Positions 23,090 to 31,009 of a stretch of 64,000 nucleotides of DNA are shown here, in pieces. The stretch is from NCBI RefSeq assembly GCF_025244825.1, contig NZ_CP104263.1:2108001-2172000 (forward strand), written 5' to 3'. A program made the translations under genes and the position numbers. Numbering within the stretch: the first letter of the stretch is position 1; each line of letters opens with the position of its first letter. The DNA is from Arthrobacter jinronghuae. GTDB taxonomy: Bacteria; Actinomycetota; Actinomycetes; Actinomycetales; Micrococcaceae. The notes beneath the pieces were generated by a model. It saw nothing but the letters and a program-made list of their open reading frames with translations, did no database searches and was not told where the DNA came from.

Positions 23090-23926
23090 CTACAGCTTTA
23101 CGGTGCCGTCGATGCAGGTGGTGGTTTCCCCGCCGACCCAGATTCTCCGGTCCCGGGTAAAGATCCGCACCAGCCCGGAACGCTCCAGCACGGTGCCCTG
23201 CGTGACGGTGTAGCGCTCCGGCGCCAGGCCGGCTCCGATCAGCCACTGTGCCAGTCCGGCGTTGAGGCTGCCGGTGACGGGATCCTCCGGCACCCCGTGC
23301 CCGGGCGCAAAGGCGCGGACTTCGAAGTCCGTTTCGCCGCCGTCGGGCTGCGGGCCGATGACTCCCACGGCCAGGGATCCCATAGCTGCCGGATCCGGCG
23401 TCAGGGACAGCACGGTTTCGGCATCCTTCAGGAGCAGGCCCAGCCAGCCGGGCCCGTTGTCGATCCAGTTCGAGGCGGAAACCTGGTCCCGGCTGATCCC
23501 GAGGGCCTCCACGGCCTGCTTCAGCACGGCTTCCTCCAGCTCGCCCGCGCGGATCAGCGGCGGCGCACCGAACGCAGCCATCCCGGCCGAGGCGTGCAGG
23601 GTCACCAGTCCCACTTCGCATTCGGATATTACGACGCCGGGGTAGTGCGGAATGTTGCCGGCTTCGAGCCACGCATGGCAGGTGCCCAGGGTGGGGTGAC
23701 CGGCGAAGGGGATCTCTCCCCCGGGTGTGAAGATGCGGACTCTGTAGTCGGCGCCGTCCTGCGTGGGCGGCAGCACGAACGTCGTCTCCGACAGGTTCGT
23801 CCACCGGGCAAAGGAGGCCATGGCGGCGTCGGAAACGCCGTCTGCGTCCAATACCACGGCCACCGGGTTGCCCAGATAGGGCTTGGTGCCGAATACGTCC
23901 ACCTGCTTGAACCAGCGATCTCTCAT
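23090..23926 (-). CDS. PhzF family isomerase
   Basis: 278-residue protein of the PhzF/diaminopimelate-epimerase fold. The N-terminus VDVFGTKPYLGNPVAVVLD and the motif FTPGGEIPFAGHPTLGTCHA are diagnostic, while RAFAPGHGVPEDPVTGSLNAG marks the C-terminal half. Most PhzF homologues outside phenazine clusters have unknown substrates, and no phenazine genes are present here. ATG 23926 is chosen over TTG 23932 because the candidate promoter would start the transcript at or just before this ATG. Confidence 0.9.
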   Translation of the reverse strand: MRDRWFKQVDVFGTKPYLGNPVAVVLDADGVSDAAMASFARWTNLSETTFVLPPTQDGADYRVRIFTPGGEIPFAGHPTLGTCHAWLEAGNIPHYPGVVISECEVGLVTLHASAGMAAFGAPPLIRAGELEEAVLKQAVEALGISRDQVSASNWIDNGPGWLGLLLKDAETVLSLTPDPAAMGSLAVGVIGPQPDGGETDFEVRAFAPGHGVPEDPVTGSLNAGLAQWLIGAGLAPERYTVTQGTVLERSGLVRIFTRDRRIWVGGETTTCIDGTVKL

Positions 23927-23934
23927 GCCCAAAC

Positions 23935-23963
23935 ACTATCGGGTGCCGGTGCCGGACTGTCCA
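23935..23963 (-). promoter_or_regulatory. Candidate sigma-A promoter for phzF, near-leaderless
   Basis: On the minus strand TGGACA (23963-23958) and GATAGT (23940-23935) are separated by 17 bases, matching five of six and four of six consensus bases. The ATG begins eight bases after the -10 box and no Shine-Dalgarno is present, so the mRNA is predicted to be leaderless or nearly so. Confidence 0.5.
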
Positions 23964-23995
23964 GCGGAAACGGGCATGTCCAAAACGCGGTTAAA

Positions 23996-24034
23996 GCACG
24001 GTACCCGGCCGCATGCTGCGACCGGGTACCGTGC
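23996..24034 (-). terminator. Intrinsic terminator of aspS
   Basis: A perfect 13-bp stem (GCACGGTACCCGG with its complement) and 13-base loop lies 14 bases past the aspS stop. On the minus strand it is followed by TTTAA, giving a short U tract. Confidence 0.85.
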
Positions 24035-24047
24035 CTGCGGCGGAGAG

Positions 24048-25841
24048 CTATGCTTCCTTCGCGGCTGCTTCCTTGTCCTTCTTCGCTTCAGGCTTGAAGT
24101 CCACGCCGGCTTCCTTGCGCTGCTGCGGCGTGATCGGTGCCGGAGCCTGCGTCAGCGGGTCGTAGCCGCCGCCGGACTTCGGGAAGGCGATGACGTCGCG
24201 GATGGAATCGGTGCCGGCCAGCAGGGCCACCACGCGGTCCCACCCGAACGCGATGCCGCCGTGGGGCGGTGCGCCGTACTTGAAGCCTTCAAGCAGGAAC
24301 CCGAACTTCTCCTGGGCGTCTTCCTGTGAAAGGCCCATGACCTTGAAGACACGTTCCTGCACGTCGCGCTGGTGGATACGGATGGAACCGCCGCCGATTT
24401 CGTTGCCGTTGCAGACAATGTCGTAGGCGTAGGCCACTGCCGACTCGGGATCCGTGTCGAAGGTATCCATGAATTCGGGCTTGGGCGAGGTGAAGGCGTG
24501 GTGCACGGCCGTCCAGGCGCCGCCGCCCACGGCCACGTCACCGGCGGCAACAGCGGCCGACGCCGGCTCGAACATCGGAGCGTCGACAACCCAGACGAAA
24601 GCCCAGTCCTTGGGGTCGATCAGGCCGGTGCGGTGGCCGATCTCCACGCGCGCGGCACCGAGCAGGGCACGCGCCTCGCTCTTTTCGCCGGCACCGAAGA
24701 AGATGCAGTCACCCGGCTTGGCACCCACCTTTTCGGCGAGGTTCTCCCGCTCGAAGTCGGTCAGGTTCTTGGCGACCGGACCGGTCAGCGTGCCGTCTTC
24801 CTGGATCAGCACGTAAGCCAGGCCCTTCGCTCCGCGCTGCTTGGCCCATTCCTGCCAGGCATCAAGGGTGCGGCGTGCCTGGGAGGCGCCGCCCGGCATC
24901 ACCACGGCACCCACGTAGGGAGCCTGGAAGACGCGGAAGGTGGTGTCCTTGAAGAATTCGGTGAGCTCGGTCAGCTCCAGGCCGAAACGCAGGTCCGGCT
25001 TGTCGGAACCGTAGCGGGCCATGGCATCCGCGTAGGTCATCCGCGGGATGGGGGTGCTGATCTCGACGCCGATCAGCTTCCACAGCGATTTCACGATCTG
25101 CTCGCCCAGGGCGATGATGTCGTCTTCTTCAACGAAGCTGGCTTCAATGTCCAGCTGCGTGAACTCCGGCTGGCGGTCGGCGCGGAAATCCTCGTCGCGG
25201 TAGCAGCGGGCAATCTGGTAGTACTTCTCGAAACCGCCCACCTGCAGCAGCTGCTTGAACAGCTGCGGGGACTGCGGCAGGGCGTACCAGGAACCCGGGG
25301 CCAGGCGTGCCGGCACCACGAAGTCGCGGGCACCCTCGGGGGTGGAACGCGTCAGGGTGGGGGTTTCGATCTCCACGAAGCCTTCGTCGTGCAGCAGTTC
25401 GCGGGCAACGCGGTTGGCTTCGGAGCGCAGGCGCATGGCCGCGGCCGGCGCCGGGCGGCGGAGGTCCAGGTAACGGTGGCGCAGGCGGGCTTCCTCGCCG
25501 ACCTCCACATGCTCGTCGATCTGGAAGGGCAGCGGGTCCGAGGTGTTCAGGATAACGACGTCGTCCGCGATCACCTCTACCTCGCCCGTGGCCAGCGCCG
25601 GGTTCTCGTTACCCTCGGGCCGCTTCTGCACGGTGCCGGTGATCTGCAGGACGTACTCGTTGCGCAGCCCGTGGAAGACATCCTCTTCACGCACCACAAC
25701 CTGCGCCACACCCGAGGCATCGCGGAGGTCGAGGAAGGCGACGCCGCCGTGGTCGCGCCGTCGGGCGACCCATCCTGCGAGAGTAACGGTCTGTCCAATA
25801 TGCTCGGCCCTCAGGGAACCAAGGGCATGAGTGCGCAGCAC
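24048..25841 (-). CDS. aspS: Aspartyl-tRNA synthetase
   Basis: 597-residue class II synthetase; begins [25 protein letters not shown] with an OB-fold anticodon-binding domain, followed by the class II core and the bacterial GAD insertion. Motif 2 ([15 protein letters not shown]) and the C-terminal [13 protein letters not shown] (motif 3) are clear. GTG 25841 has AAGGA five bases upstream; the longer open frame to 25934 adds unrelated residues. It may charge both Asp and Asn tRNAs if the genome also carries gatCAB; that cannot be judged here. Confidence 0.97.
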   Translation of the reverse strand: MLRTHALGSLRAEHIGQTVTLAGWVARRRDHGGVAFLDLRDASGVAQVVVREEDVFHGLRNEYVLQITGTVQKRPEGNENPALATGEVEVIADDVVILNTSDPLPFQIDEHVEVGEEARLRHRYLDLRRPAPAAAMRLRSEANRVARELLHDEGFVEIETPTLTRSTPEGARDFVVPARLAPGSWYALPQSPQLFKQLLQVGGFEKYYQIARCYRDEDFRADRQPEFTQLDIEASFVEEDDIIALGEQIVKSLWKLIGVEISTPIPRMTYADAMARYGSDKPDLRFGLELTELTEFFKDTTFRVFQAPYVGAVVMPGGASQARRTLDAWQEWAKQRGAKGLAYVLIQEDGTLTGPVAKNLTDFERENLAEKVGAKPGDCIFFGAGEKSEARALLGAARVEIGHRTGLIDPKDWAFVWVVDAPMFEPASAAVAAGDVAVGGGAWTAVHHAFTSPKPEFMDTFDTDPESAVAYAYDIVCNGNEIGGGSIRIHQRDVQERVFKVMGLSQEDAQEKFGFLLEGFKYGAPPHGGIAFGWDRVVALLAGTDSIRDVIAFPKSGGGYDPLTQAPAPITPQQRKEAGVDFKPEAKKDKEAAAKEA

Positions 25842-25862
25842 AGCTGTCCTTTCGAAAAACTT

Positions 25863-25890
25863 GCGGAAACCACTGTTTCCGCCCATTGTA
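25863..25890 (-). promoter_or_regulatory. aspS -10 box and leader stem-loop
   Basis: TACAAT on the minus strand (25890-25885) is a near-consensus -10 box; no good -35 is seen. Immediately downstream the leader contains an inverted repeat GCGGAAAC-CACT-GTTTCCGC reading on the plus strand (25863-25882), an 8-bp stem with a four-base loop about 20 bases before the start codon. No T-box features are present. Confidence 0.5.
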
Positions 25891-25953
25891 AATACACGGT
25901 CTACTTGAGAGTTTACCGGTGAACCGACCCCCACCCCGCCACGTACCTACCGA

Positions 25954-27267
25954 TTGGACGGCCTGTTGTCCGGCACTACCCAGCCGCGTGTTCCCCTGGG
26001 CGGCTTTGATGCCACCACTGCCGGCCTAGGCTCCATCGTCGGTGCGGGCGCGTTCGTCGCCTTCGCTCCGGCTGCGGCTGCAGCAGGACCGGCGCTGGGC
26101 GCGGGCCTCGGCATCGCCGCGGTTGTGGCCTTCCTCTGCGGGCTCTCCACCTTCCAGCTCAGCAGGGCCGTCTCACGCCGGCTCCCCGAGGACCGCGGCG
26201 GGGACGCCACGGCGCGCACGGCCGCGAGGATCCTGCTGGGGCCATACAGTGGTTTCCTTTCCGGCTGGACCCTGGTCTGGGCGTTGCTGCTTTCCTCGGC
26301 TGTCCTGGCACTCGCGTTCGGCGCTTATGTATTTCCTGAGCACCCCAAGGCCGGCGCGGCTGGGGCCGTGATTGTTATGGCCGCAGTGAACCTGCTGGGA
26401 GTGAACAGGGGTTCCTGGGTTACCCGCTTCATAGTGGCCTTTGTCTTCAGCGTCCTGGCCTTCACCGTGGTGGTGCTCTTCAACGAGGCACCTCACCAGC
26501 CGCTGCGGGTGGGTGCGGAGATTGAGGCCAGCACCTCGGGTGTGCTGCAGGCAGCCGGGCTGCTGTTCTTCCTTTTCTCCGGGTACACGCGGCTGGCCAC
26601 GCTGGGTTCGGGTGTACGTAATCCCTCACGCAACCTGCCGATCGCGATCCCCGCTGCCATTGCCGTGGCCTTCGCACTGTATTGGTTCATGGGTTCCTCA
26701 ATGCTGGCCTACTACGGTGCGGCTGCCCTGTCCGCCGAGACCGCTCCCCTGCTTGATCCGCTGGAGAGCGTGGGCGCAGGCGTGGGTACGGGGGCCGTCA
26801 TCCTTGCCGTTGCCGCCGCCGCCCTGGGCGGACTGTGGTCGCTGATGGAATCGGCAGGCCGGACAGCCTCCGACATGGCCGCCGACCGTGACCTTCCCCC
26901 CTTCTTCGGTTGGTCCAGGGAATCCCGCTTCGGCCGCGGACAGACCCCCTGGGCTGCAGAAGCCGCGGCCGCCGCCGTCGTCCTGATGCTTGTCGTGCTG
27001 GGGGATCTGGACGCCCTGCTGGGGATGGCGTCCTTCGCCCTCCTGTTCTACGCGGCCATCACCACTGTGTGTGCTTTCACGCTGAAGGACCGCACGCGCT
27101 ACGCACCCCGGGTCCTGAACCTGGCCGGCGCCTTGGGCGCGCTGCTGCTGGCCCTCGCCCTGCCGCCCGTGTCCATCAGCCTGACCCTGATCATCCTCGT
27201 GGCGGGGCTCGTGGTCCGGTTGAGCTTCCGGCGGCCGCGGACCCCCAGGACCCCGCCGCCGTTCTAG
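25954..27267 (+). CDS. APC-superfamily amino acid permease
   Basis: About 437 residues with roughly twelve hydrophobic segments and the APC-family N-terminal motif GLGSIVGAGAFVAFAPAAAAAGPALG in helix 1. Likely a proton- or sodium-coupled amino-acid or amine transporter; the substrate cannot be read from sequence. No ATG or GTG lies in frame after the upstream stop at 25906, so TTG 25954 (or TTG 25966) must start it. It is divergent from aspS and ends seven bases from the convergent deaminase gene. Confidence 0.85.
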   Translation: MDGLLSGTTQPRVPLGGFDATTAGLGSIVGAGAFVAFAPAAAAAGPALGAGLGIAAVVAFLCGLSTFQLSRAVSRRLPEDRGGDATARTAARILLGPYSGFLSGWTLVWALLLSSAVLALAFGAYVFPEHPKAGAAGAVIVMAAVNLLGVNRGSWVTRFIVAFVFSVLAFTVVVLFNEAPHQPLRVGAEIEASTSGVLQAAGLLFFLFSGYTRLATLGSGVRNPSRNLPIAIPAAIAVAFALYWFMGSSMLAYYGAAALSAETAPLLDPLESVGAGVGTGAVILAVAAAALGGLWSLMESAGRTASDMAADRDLPPFFGWSRESRFGRGQTPWAAEAAAAAVVLMLVVLGDLDALLGMASFALLFYAAITTVCAFTLKDRTRYAPRVLNLAGALGALLLALALPPVSISLTLIILVAGLVVRLSFRRPRTPRTPPPF

Positions 27268-27273
27268 GCCCGC

Positions 27274-28284
27274 CTAGGCGCCGGCCGCCTCCCATGCACG
27301 GACTTCGCCCAGCAGCTCGGCGCGGCGTCCGGCAGACGCGAACGAAGCTTCAATGGAGTTGGCGGCCAAGAGGGCAAGCTGCGCCCTGCTGAGCCCGAAG
27401 GTTTCCTGCACCGCCCGGAAATTGTCATCCACGTAGCCGTCAAAGTAGGCCGGGTCATCCGAGTTCACGGAAATATTCAGGCCGTGTTCGAGCATCCGCG
27501 GCAAGGGATGCTCTGCCAGCCCCGGCACCGCCTGCAGCCGCACGTTGGACAGCGGGCAGACGGTCAGCGGCACTTTCTCCCGGACCAGGCGGTCCACGAG
27601 GTCCGGGTCATCCAGGCAGCGGATCCCGTGGTCGATGCGGTCTGCCTGAAGCAGGTCCAGTGCCTCCTCGATGTAGGCGGGCGGGCCTTCCTCGCCCGCG
27701 TGCGCTACGCTCCGCAGCCCTGCCTCCCGGGCACGCCGGTACAGGTCTATGAACGACGACGGCGGGTTCCCTACTTCCGCAGAGTCCAGGCCGATCCCGA
27801 TGATCGGCGCGCCCATGGCCAGCAGTTCCTCCAGCACCTCCAGCGCTTCGGCCACCGGGTGGTCGCGCAGGAACGCGGCAATCAGCTCGGTGGAGATCCC
27901 GAATTCTTCCTCGCTGCGGGCCAAAGCCGCCCAGACGCCGCCCACAGACACACTCAGCGGGACGCCGCGGACAAGGTGCGCCTGCGGATCCATCATCATC
28001 TCCACATGCCGCACCCCGGCCGCCGAGGCCCGGCGGAGGTAGGCGCGGGTCATGTCGGTGAAATCCGCCTCGGTCCGCAGCACATCCATATTGGAGTAAT
28101 AGAGGTCCAGGAAGGACTGCAGGTCCGTGAACCGGTACCGCGCACGGAGGTCCTCGAGGCTGTCGTAGGGCAGGTCGAGGCCGTTGCGGGCGGCCAGTTC
28201 GAAGATCAGCTCCGGTTCCAGCGTTCCCTCGATGTGGAGGTGGAGTTCGGCGCAGGGCGGGGTGGGAAGCAGGTCAACGGGCAT
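27274..28284 (-). CDS. Adenine deaminase-type member of the adenosine deaminase family
   Basis: 336-residue zinc amidohydrolase. Metal ligands appear in ELHLHIEGTLEPE, HAGEEGPP and NSDDPAYF, with the catalytic glutamate in HAGEEG. Details such as EGPPAYIEEALDLL, RIDHGIRCLDDPDLV, CPLSNVRL and DDPAYFDGYVDDNF resemble the type-2 branch (yeast Aah1-like adenine aminohydrolases) more than classical adenosine deaminases, so purine-base salvage (adenine to hypoxanthine) is the favoured reading. No other purine gene is adjacent. Confidence 0.85.
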   Translation of the reverse strand: MPVDLLPTPPCAELHLHIEGTLEPELIFELAARNGLDLPYDSLEDLRARYRFTDLQSFLDLYYSNMDVLRTEADFTDMTRAYLRRASAAGVRHVEMMMDPQAHLVRGVPLSVSVGGVWAALARSEEEFGISTELIAAFLRDHPVAEALEVLEELLAMGAPIIGIGLDSAEVGNPPSSFIDLYRRAREAGLRSVAHAGEEGPPAYIEEALDLLQADRIDHGIRCLDDPDLVDRLVREKVPLTVCPLSNVRLQAVPGLAEHPLPRMLEHGLNISVNSDDPAYFDGYVDDNFRAVQETFGLSRAQLALLAANSIEASFASAGRRAELLGEVRAWEAAGA

Positions 28285-28328
28285 GGGTAAAGCCTAGGGG
28301 CCTGTGCCGTGCACCGCCACGGATGCGG

Positions 28329-28886
28329 CTAGCTGCGGCCGGCCTTTTCCCGGGGAGCGGTTTCAAACATTCCGTACACCGGGCCGGCCAGCAGCCAGAT
28401 CCCTGCGACCAGGCCGGCCCGCTTCACCCAGTCCCACAGCACCTCGGCTTCCCCGGGGGCGGCCACGATGGTGATCATGGCCAGCAGGACGGCGACGGTT
28501 ATCCCGGTGGCCATCAGGACGCGTCCGTATTCCGCCCACAAGGAGCGCCGGTACTCCGGCGTCCCCTTCGCCGGCTTCACGGGCGCCGGTCCCCCGGCAA
28601 ACCGGTGGGCAACCCGCACATCCGCCCACCGGATCAGGCTGTGGCCGAAGGCGACACTGAAGCCAAGGTAGAACGCTGCAAGGCCGTGAATGGACTCGGC
28701 CCGTCCGCCCAGCGCGAGGTCAGCCGCGGATGCCGCCAAAAGCACGACGTCGAGCAGGGGAACGCACGCGAGCAGCACCATGCCCAGCCGGCGCCGGTGA
28801 AACAGGTAGCGGGCGCCCAGTCCCGCCGCCAGCAGAACCCAGAAGCCGACCTCTGAGCCGATGATCAAATACACGAGGATGTCCAT
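28329..28886 (-). CDS. Multi-pass membrane protein of unknown function
   Basis: 185 residues starting at MDILVYLIIGSEVGFWVLLAAG with about five transmembrane segments (residues 1-23, 33-55, 65-85, 130-150 and 155-175). A conserved-looking HSLIRWADVRVAHRF loop and a proline/lysine-rich linker (GGPAPVKPAKGTPEYRRS) separate helices three and four. Similar proteins occur in Arthrobacter as uncharacterised membrane proteins. The longer upstream frame (to 29027) overlaps the divergent kinase promoter and is rejected. Confidence 0.75.
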   Translation of the reverse strand: MDILVYLIIGSEVGFWVLLAAGLGARYLFHRRRLGMVLLACVPLLDVVLLAASAADLALGGRAESIHGLAAFYLGFSVAFGHSLIRWADVRVAHRFAGGPAPVKPAKGTPEYRRSLWAEYGRVLMATGITVAVLLAMITIVAAPGEAEVLWDWVKRAGLVAGIWLLAGPVYGMFETAPREKAGRS

Positions 28887-29009
28887 AACCCCAGCCTTCC
28901 GTGCGGGGAACCGGGTGTCGTCGGCGAAAGGTGCCACCGGTTGGGTGCCTTCCGTCATCCCTTTGGAGGACATAGCGCTGCACCGGGAGGCAGGCGAACG
29001 CCGCTCATT

Positions 29010-29015
29010 TAGGCT
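29010..29015 (+). promoter_or_regulatory. Candidate -10 box of the two-component operon
   Basis: TAGGCT ends six bases before the histidine-kinase ATG at 29022 and no Shine-Dalgarno precedes that ATG, suggesting a leaderless mRNA. No matching -35 hexamer is evident, so this is tentative. Confidence 0.35.
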
Positions 29016-29021
29016 GAACCC

Positions 29022-30341
29022 ATGCAAAAAACCCCAGACCAGCGTGCCGGGAACGGAATCTGGCCTTCCGGCGCCGCCACGGCTGCCGGCTACCTGGTGG
29101 GCGGTACCGTGCTGGAACTCCTCGGGGTGAACGCTGCGGGCCTGTTCCCGCCGATTCCGGGCGCACCGGGCTGGGCCTGGGTGCCGGTCCTGGTGCTGGG
29201 TTGCGCGGGACTGCTGTTCCGCCGCCGGAACGTTCCGCTGATGCTTGCCGTCACCGGAACGGCAACCGGTGCCGGCGCAGTGCTTGGCGGCGGGATCATC
29301 ACGTACCTGCTCCTGTTCGAGCTGTTCTATGCCGGTATTCTGTTCGGTTCACCCCGGGTGAGCCGCGGCGTGCAGCGCGCGGCGGTAACCGGCATGGTTG
29401 TCCTTCCCGTTTCCGTAGGACTGGTTTACCGGGAGTGGCCGTACCTGCTCTTCGGTTTATTCCAGGCGGTTTTCGTCTGCCTTGTTCCGCTGTGGTGGGC
29501 CGGCTCCCTGCGCCGCCAGACCGAGCGGGCGGAACGCGAACGGCAGCGGGCGGAAACAGAACGCCTTCGGGCCGAACGCACCGCCCAGCTGGCTGAACTT
29601 CGCCTCCGGGTTGCGGTGGCGTCGGAGCGCGGCGCCATGGCACGCGAACTACACGACGCGATTGCCGGGCATCTGTCCGCCATAGCACTCCAGTCCGGCG
29701 CTGCGCTGGCGGCGCGCGACGCTGCCCTGGACCACCGGGTGCTGGCCCAGGTCCGGACGGAAAGCGTTTCCGCCCTGCAGGAAATGCGCTCGATGATTGA
29801 CCTGCTCCAGTCCGACGGCCCGTTGGACGGCAGGGAGCAGGCGGAAGCCGCTGCAGCCGCAGGCGGCCTGGGCCAGCTGGAATCCCTGGCAGCGTCCGCC
29901 CGGCTGGCCGGAAGCCCGGTGGAACTGGATCTGCCCGGGGACGCTGAGGTGCCGGTGCTGGTAGGCAGCAGCGTCTATCGGATCGTGCAGGAATCGCTGG
30001 CCAACGCGGTCCGGCACGCGCCCGGCTGCCCCGTCAGCATCTCCGTCCGACTGCGGGACAGGCGGCTGGAGCTGAGCATCAGCAATGCGCTCCCCACATC
30101 CGGCGGCGGCAGTTCCGCGTCCGCCGGAAACGGTTCGGGCCTGCGGAACATGAACCTGCGGGCGGCCCAGCTCGGCGGAACTTTCTCTGCCGGACGGGTC
30201 GCAGGTAGTTCCCCTGGGCAGGATCTGCGACCCGTCTGGCTCGTGGAAGCCGCCCTGCCCATAGAAGACGCCGTGGAAGCCTCCGTACTCCCCCGCGTAC
30301 TCCCCCGCGTGCTCCCCCGCCAGCCCCAGGAGACACTTTGA
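29022..30341 (+). CDS. Two-component sensor histidine kinase (HisKA_3 type)
   Basis: 439 residues. Five or six N-terminal membrane segments (to about residue 160) serve as sensor, followed by a charged coiled coil (RRQTERAERERQRAETERLR) and a HisKA_3 dimerisation domain with the phospho-acceptor His211 in ARELHDAIAGHLSAI. The ATP-binding domain has an N-box (ESLANAVRHA) and a glycine box reduced to NGSGLRNMNLR. The C-terminus ends in three VLPR repeats. NarL/DesK-type kinases of this class pair with LuxR-type regulators, and its stop overlaps the regulator start by four bases. Stimulus unknown. Confidence 0.93.
   Translation: MQKTPDQRAGNGIWPSGAATAAGYLVGGTVLELLGVNAAGLFPPIPGAPGWAWVPVLVLGCAGLLFRRRNVPLMLAVTGTATGAGAVLGGGIITYLLLFELFYAGILFGSPRVSRGVQRAAVTGMVVLPVSVGLVYREWPYLLFGLFQAVFVCLVPLWWAGSLRRQTERAERERQRAETERLRAERTAQLAELRLRVAVASERGAMARELHDAIAGHLSAIALQSGAALAARDAALDHRVLAQVRTESVSALQEMRSMIDLLQSDGPLDGREQAEAAAAAGGLGQLESLAASARLAGSPVELDLPGDAEVPVLVGSSVYRIVQESLANAVRHAPGCPVSISVRLRDRRLELSISNALPTSGGGSSASAGNGSGLRNMNLRAAQLGGTFSAGRVAGSSPGQDLRPVWLVEAALPIEDAVEASVLPRVLPRVLPRQPQETL
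30285..30320 (+). repeat. Three tandem 12-bp repeats at the kinase C-terminus
   Basis: GTACTCCCCCGC occurs twice and GTGCTCCCCCGC once, back to back and in frame, encoding VLPR three times just before the kinase stop. Unit length of 12 keeps the frame, so copy number can change by slippage without truncating the protein. Confidence 0.85.
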
Positions 30342-31009
30342 CCGCCGCCACCGTGCTGCTAGCGGATGACCACTCGGCCATCCGCGGCGGCCTGCGCATG
30401 ATCCTGGAGTCCATCGGCGGCTTCACGGTCGTCGGCGAGGCTGCCGACGGAGCCGGAGCCGTGCGCATGGCACGTGCCCTGCGGCCCGACGTCGTACTGA
30501 TGGACCTTCGCATGCCCGGAATGGACGGAATTGCCGCCACCGCCGAGATCACCGGAGAGGGCCTGTCCGCGGTGCTGGTGCTGACCACCTTCGACATTGA
30601 CGAGTACGTTTTCGCTGCACTGCGGGCAGGTGCCGCCGGTTTCCTGTTGAAATCGGTGGAACCTGCCGAACTGGTCCGTGCGGTGCAAAGCGTGGCCGAC
30701 GGCGACAGCGTCCTCTCCCCGGAGGTCACCGGCAGGCTGATCTCCGCGTTCGTGCAGTCACCGGTTACGGCACCCGCAGCGGCAATGGCTGCCGGGAACA
30801 TCGCGGCTGAGCCCCTTACCGCACGGGAGGAAGCGGTCCTGGCCTGCATCGGCGAGGGACTGTCCAACCAGCAGATTTCCCGCCGGCTGGGCATCGCCGA
30901 AACCACCGTCAAGACCCATGTCTCCCGGGTGCTGGCCAAGCTGGGAGTCTCCTCCCGGGTGCAGGCCGCCATCGCGTTCCGGGAACGCGGCGGCGGCCCG
31001 GGCCGCTAG
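30338..31009 (+). CDS. NarL/LuxR-family response regulator
   Basis: 223-residue DNA-binding response regulator. The receiver domain has the acidic pair Asp10-Asp11 and phosphorylation site Asp56 in VVLMDLRMPGMDG. The C-terminal LuxR helix-turn-helix reads LTAREEAVLACIGEGLSNQQ with recognition helix region IAETTVKTHVSRVLAKLGV. It starts at TTG 30338 with AGGAGA upstream, overlapping the kinase TGA (TTGA). Its TAG is shared with the convergent hisS stop in one CTAG. Confidence 0.94.
   Translation: MTAATVLLADDHSAIRGGLRMILESIGGFTVVGEAADGAGAVRMARALRPDVVLMDLRMPGMDGIAATAEITGEGLSAVLVLTTFDIDEYVFAALRAGAAGFLLKSVEPAELVRAVQSVADGDSVLSPEVTGRLISAFVQSPVTAPAAAMAAGNIAAEPLTAREEAVLACIGEGLSNQQISRRLGIAETTVKTHVSRVLAKLGVSSRVQAAIAFRERGGGPGR

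Noticed and set aside
23090..23926. Phenazine biosynthesis cluster
   Set aside because: PhzF-fold proteins are widespread without phenazines and no other phz gene is in the window.
22029..23936. 635-codon frame that seems to fuse PhzF and nitronate monooxygenase
   Set aside because: Only the C-terminal 350 codons read as a protein family; the upstream part is phzF in the wrong frame. It is not a fusion or frameshift.
25842..25953. T-box riboswitch upstream of aspS (also considered for alaS, hisS and thrS)
   Set aside because: No specifier loop, T-box bulge sequence or terminator/antiterminator was seen in any of the leaders.
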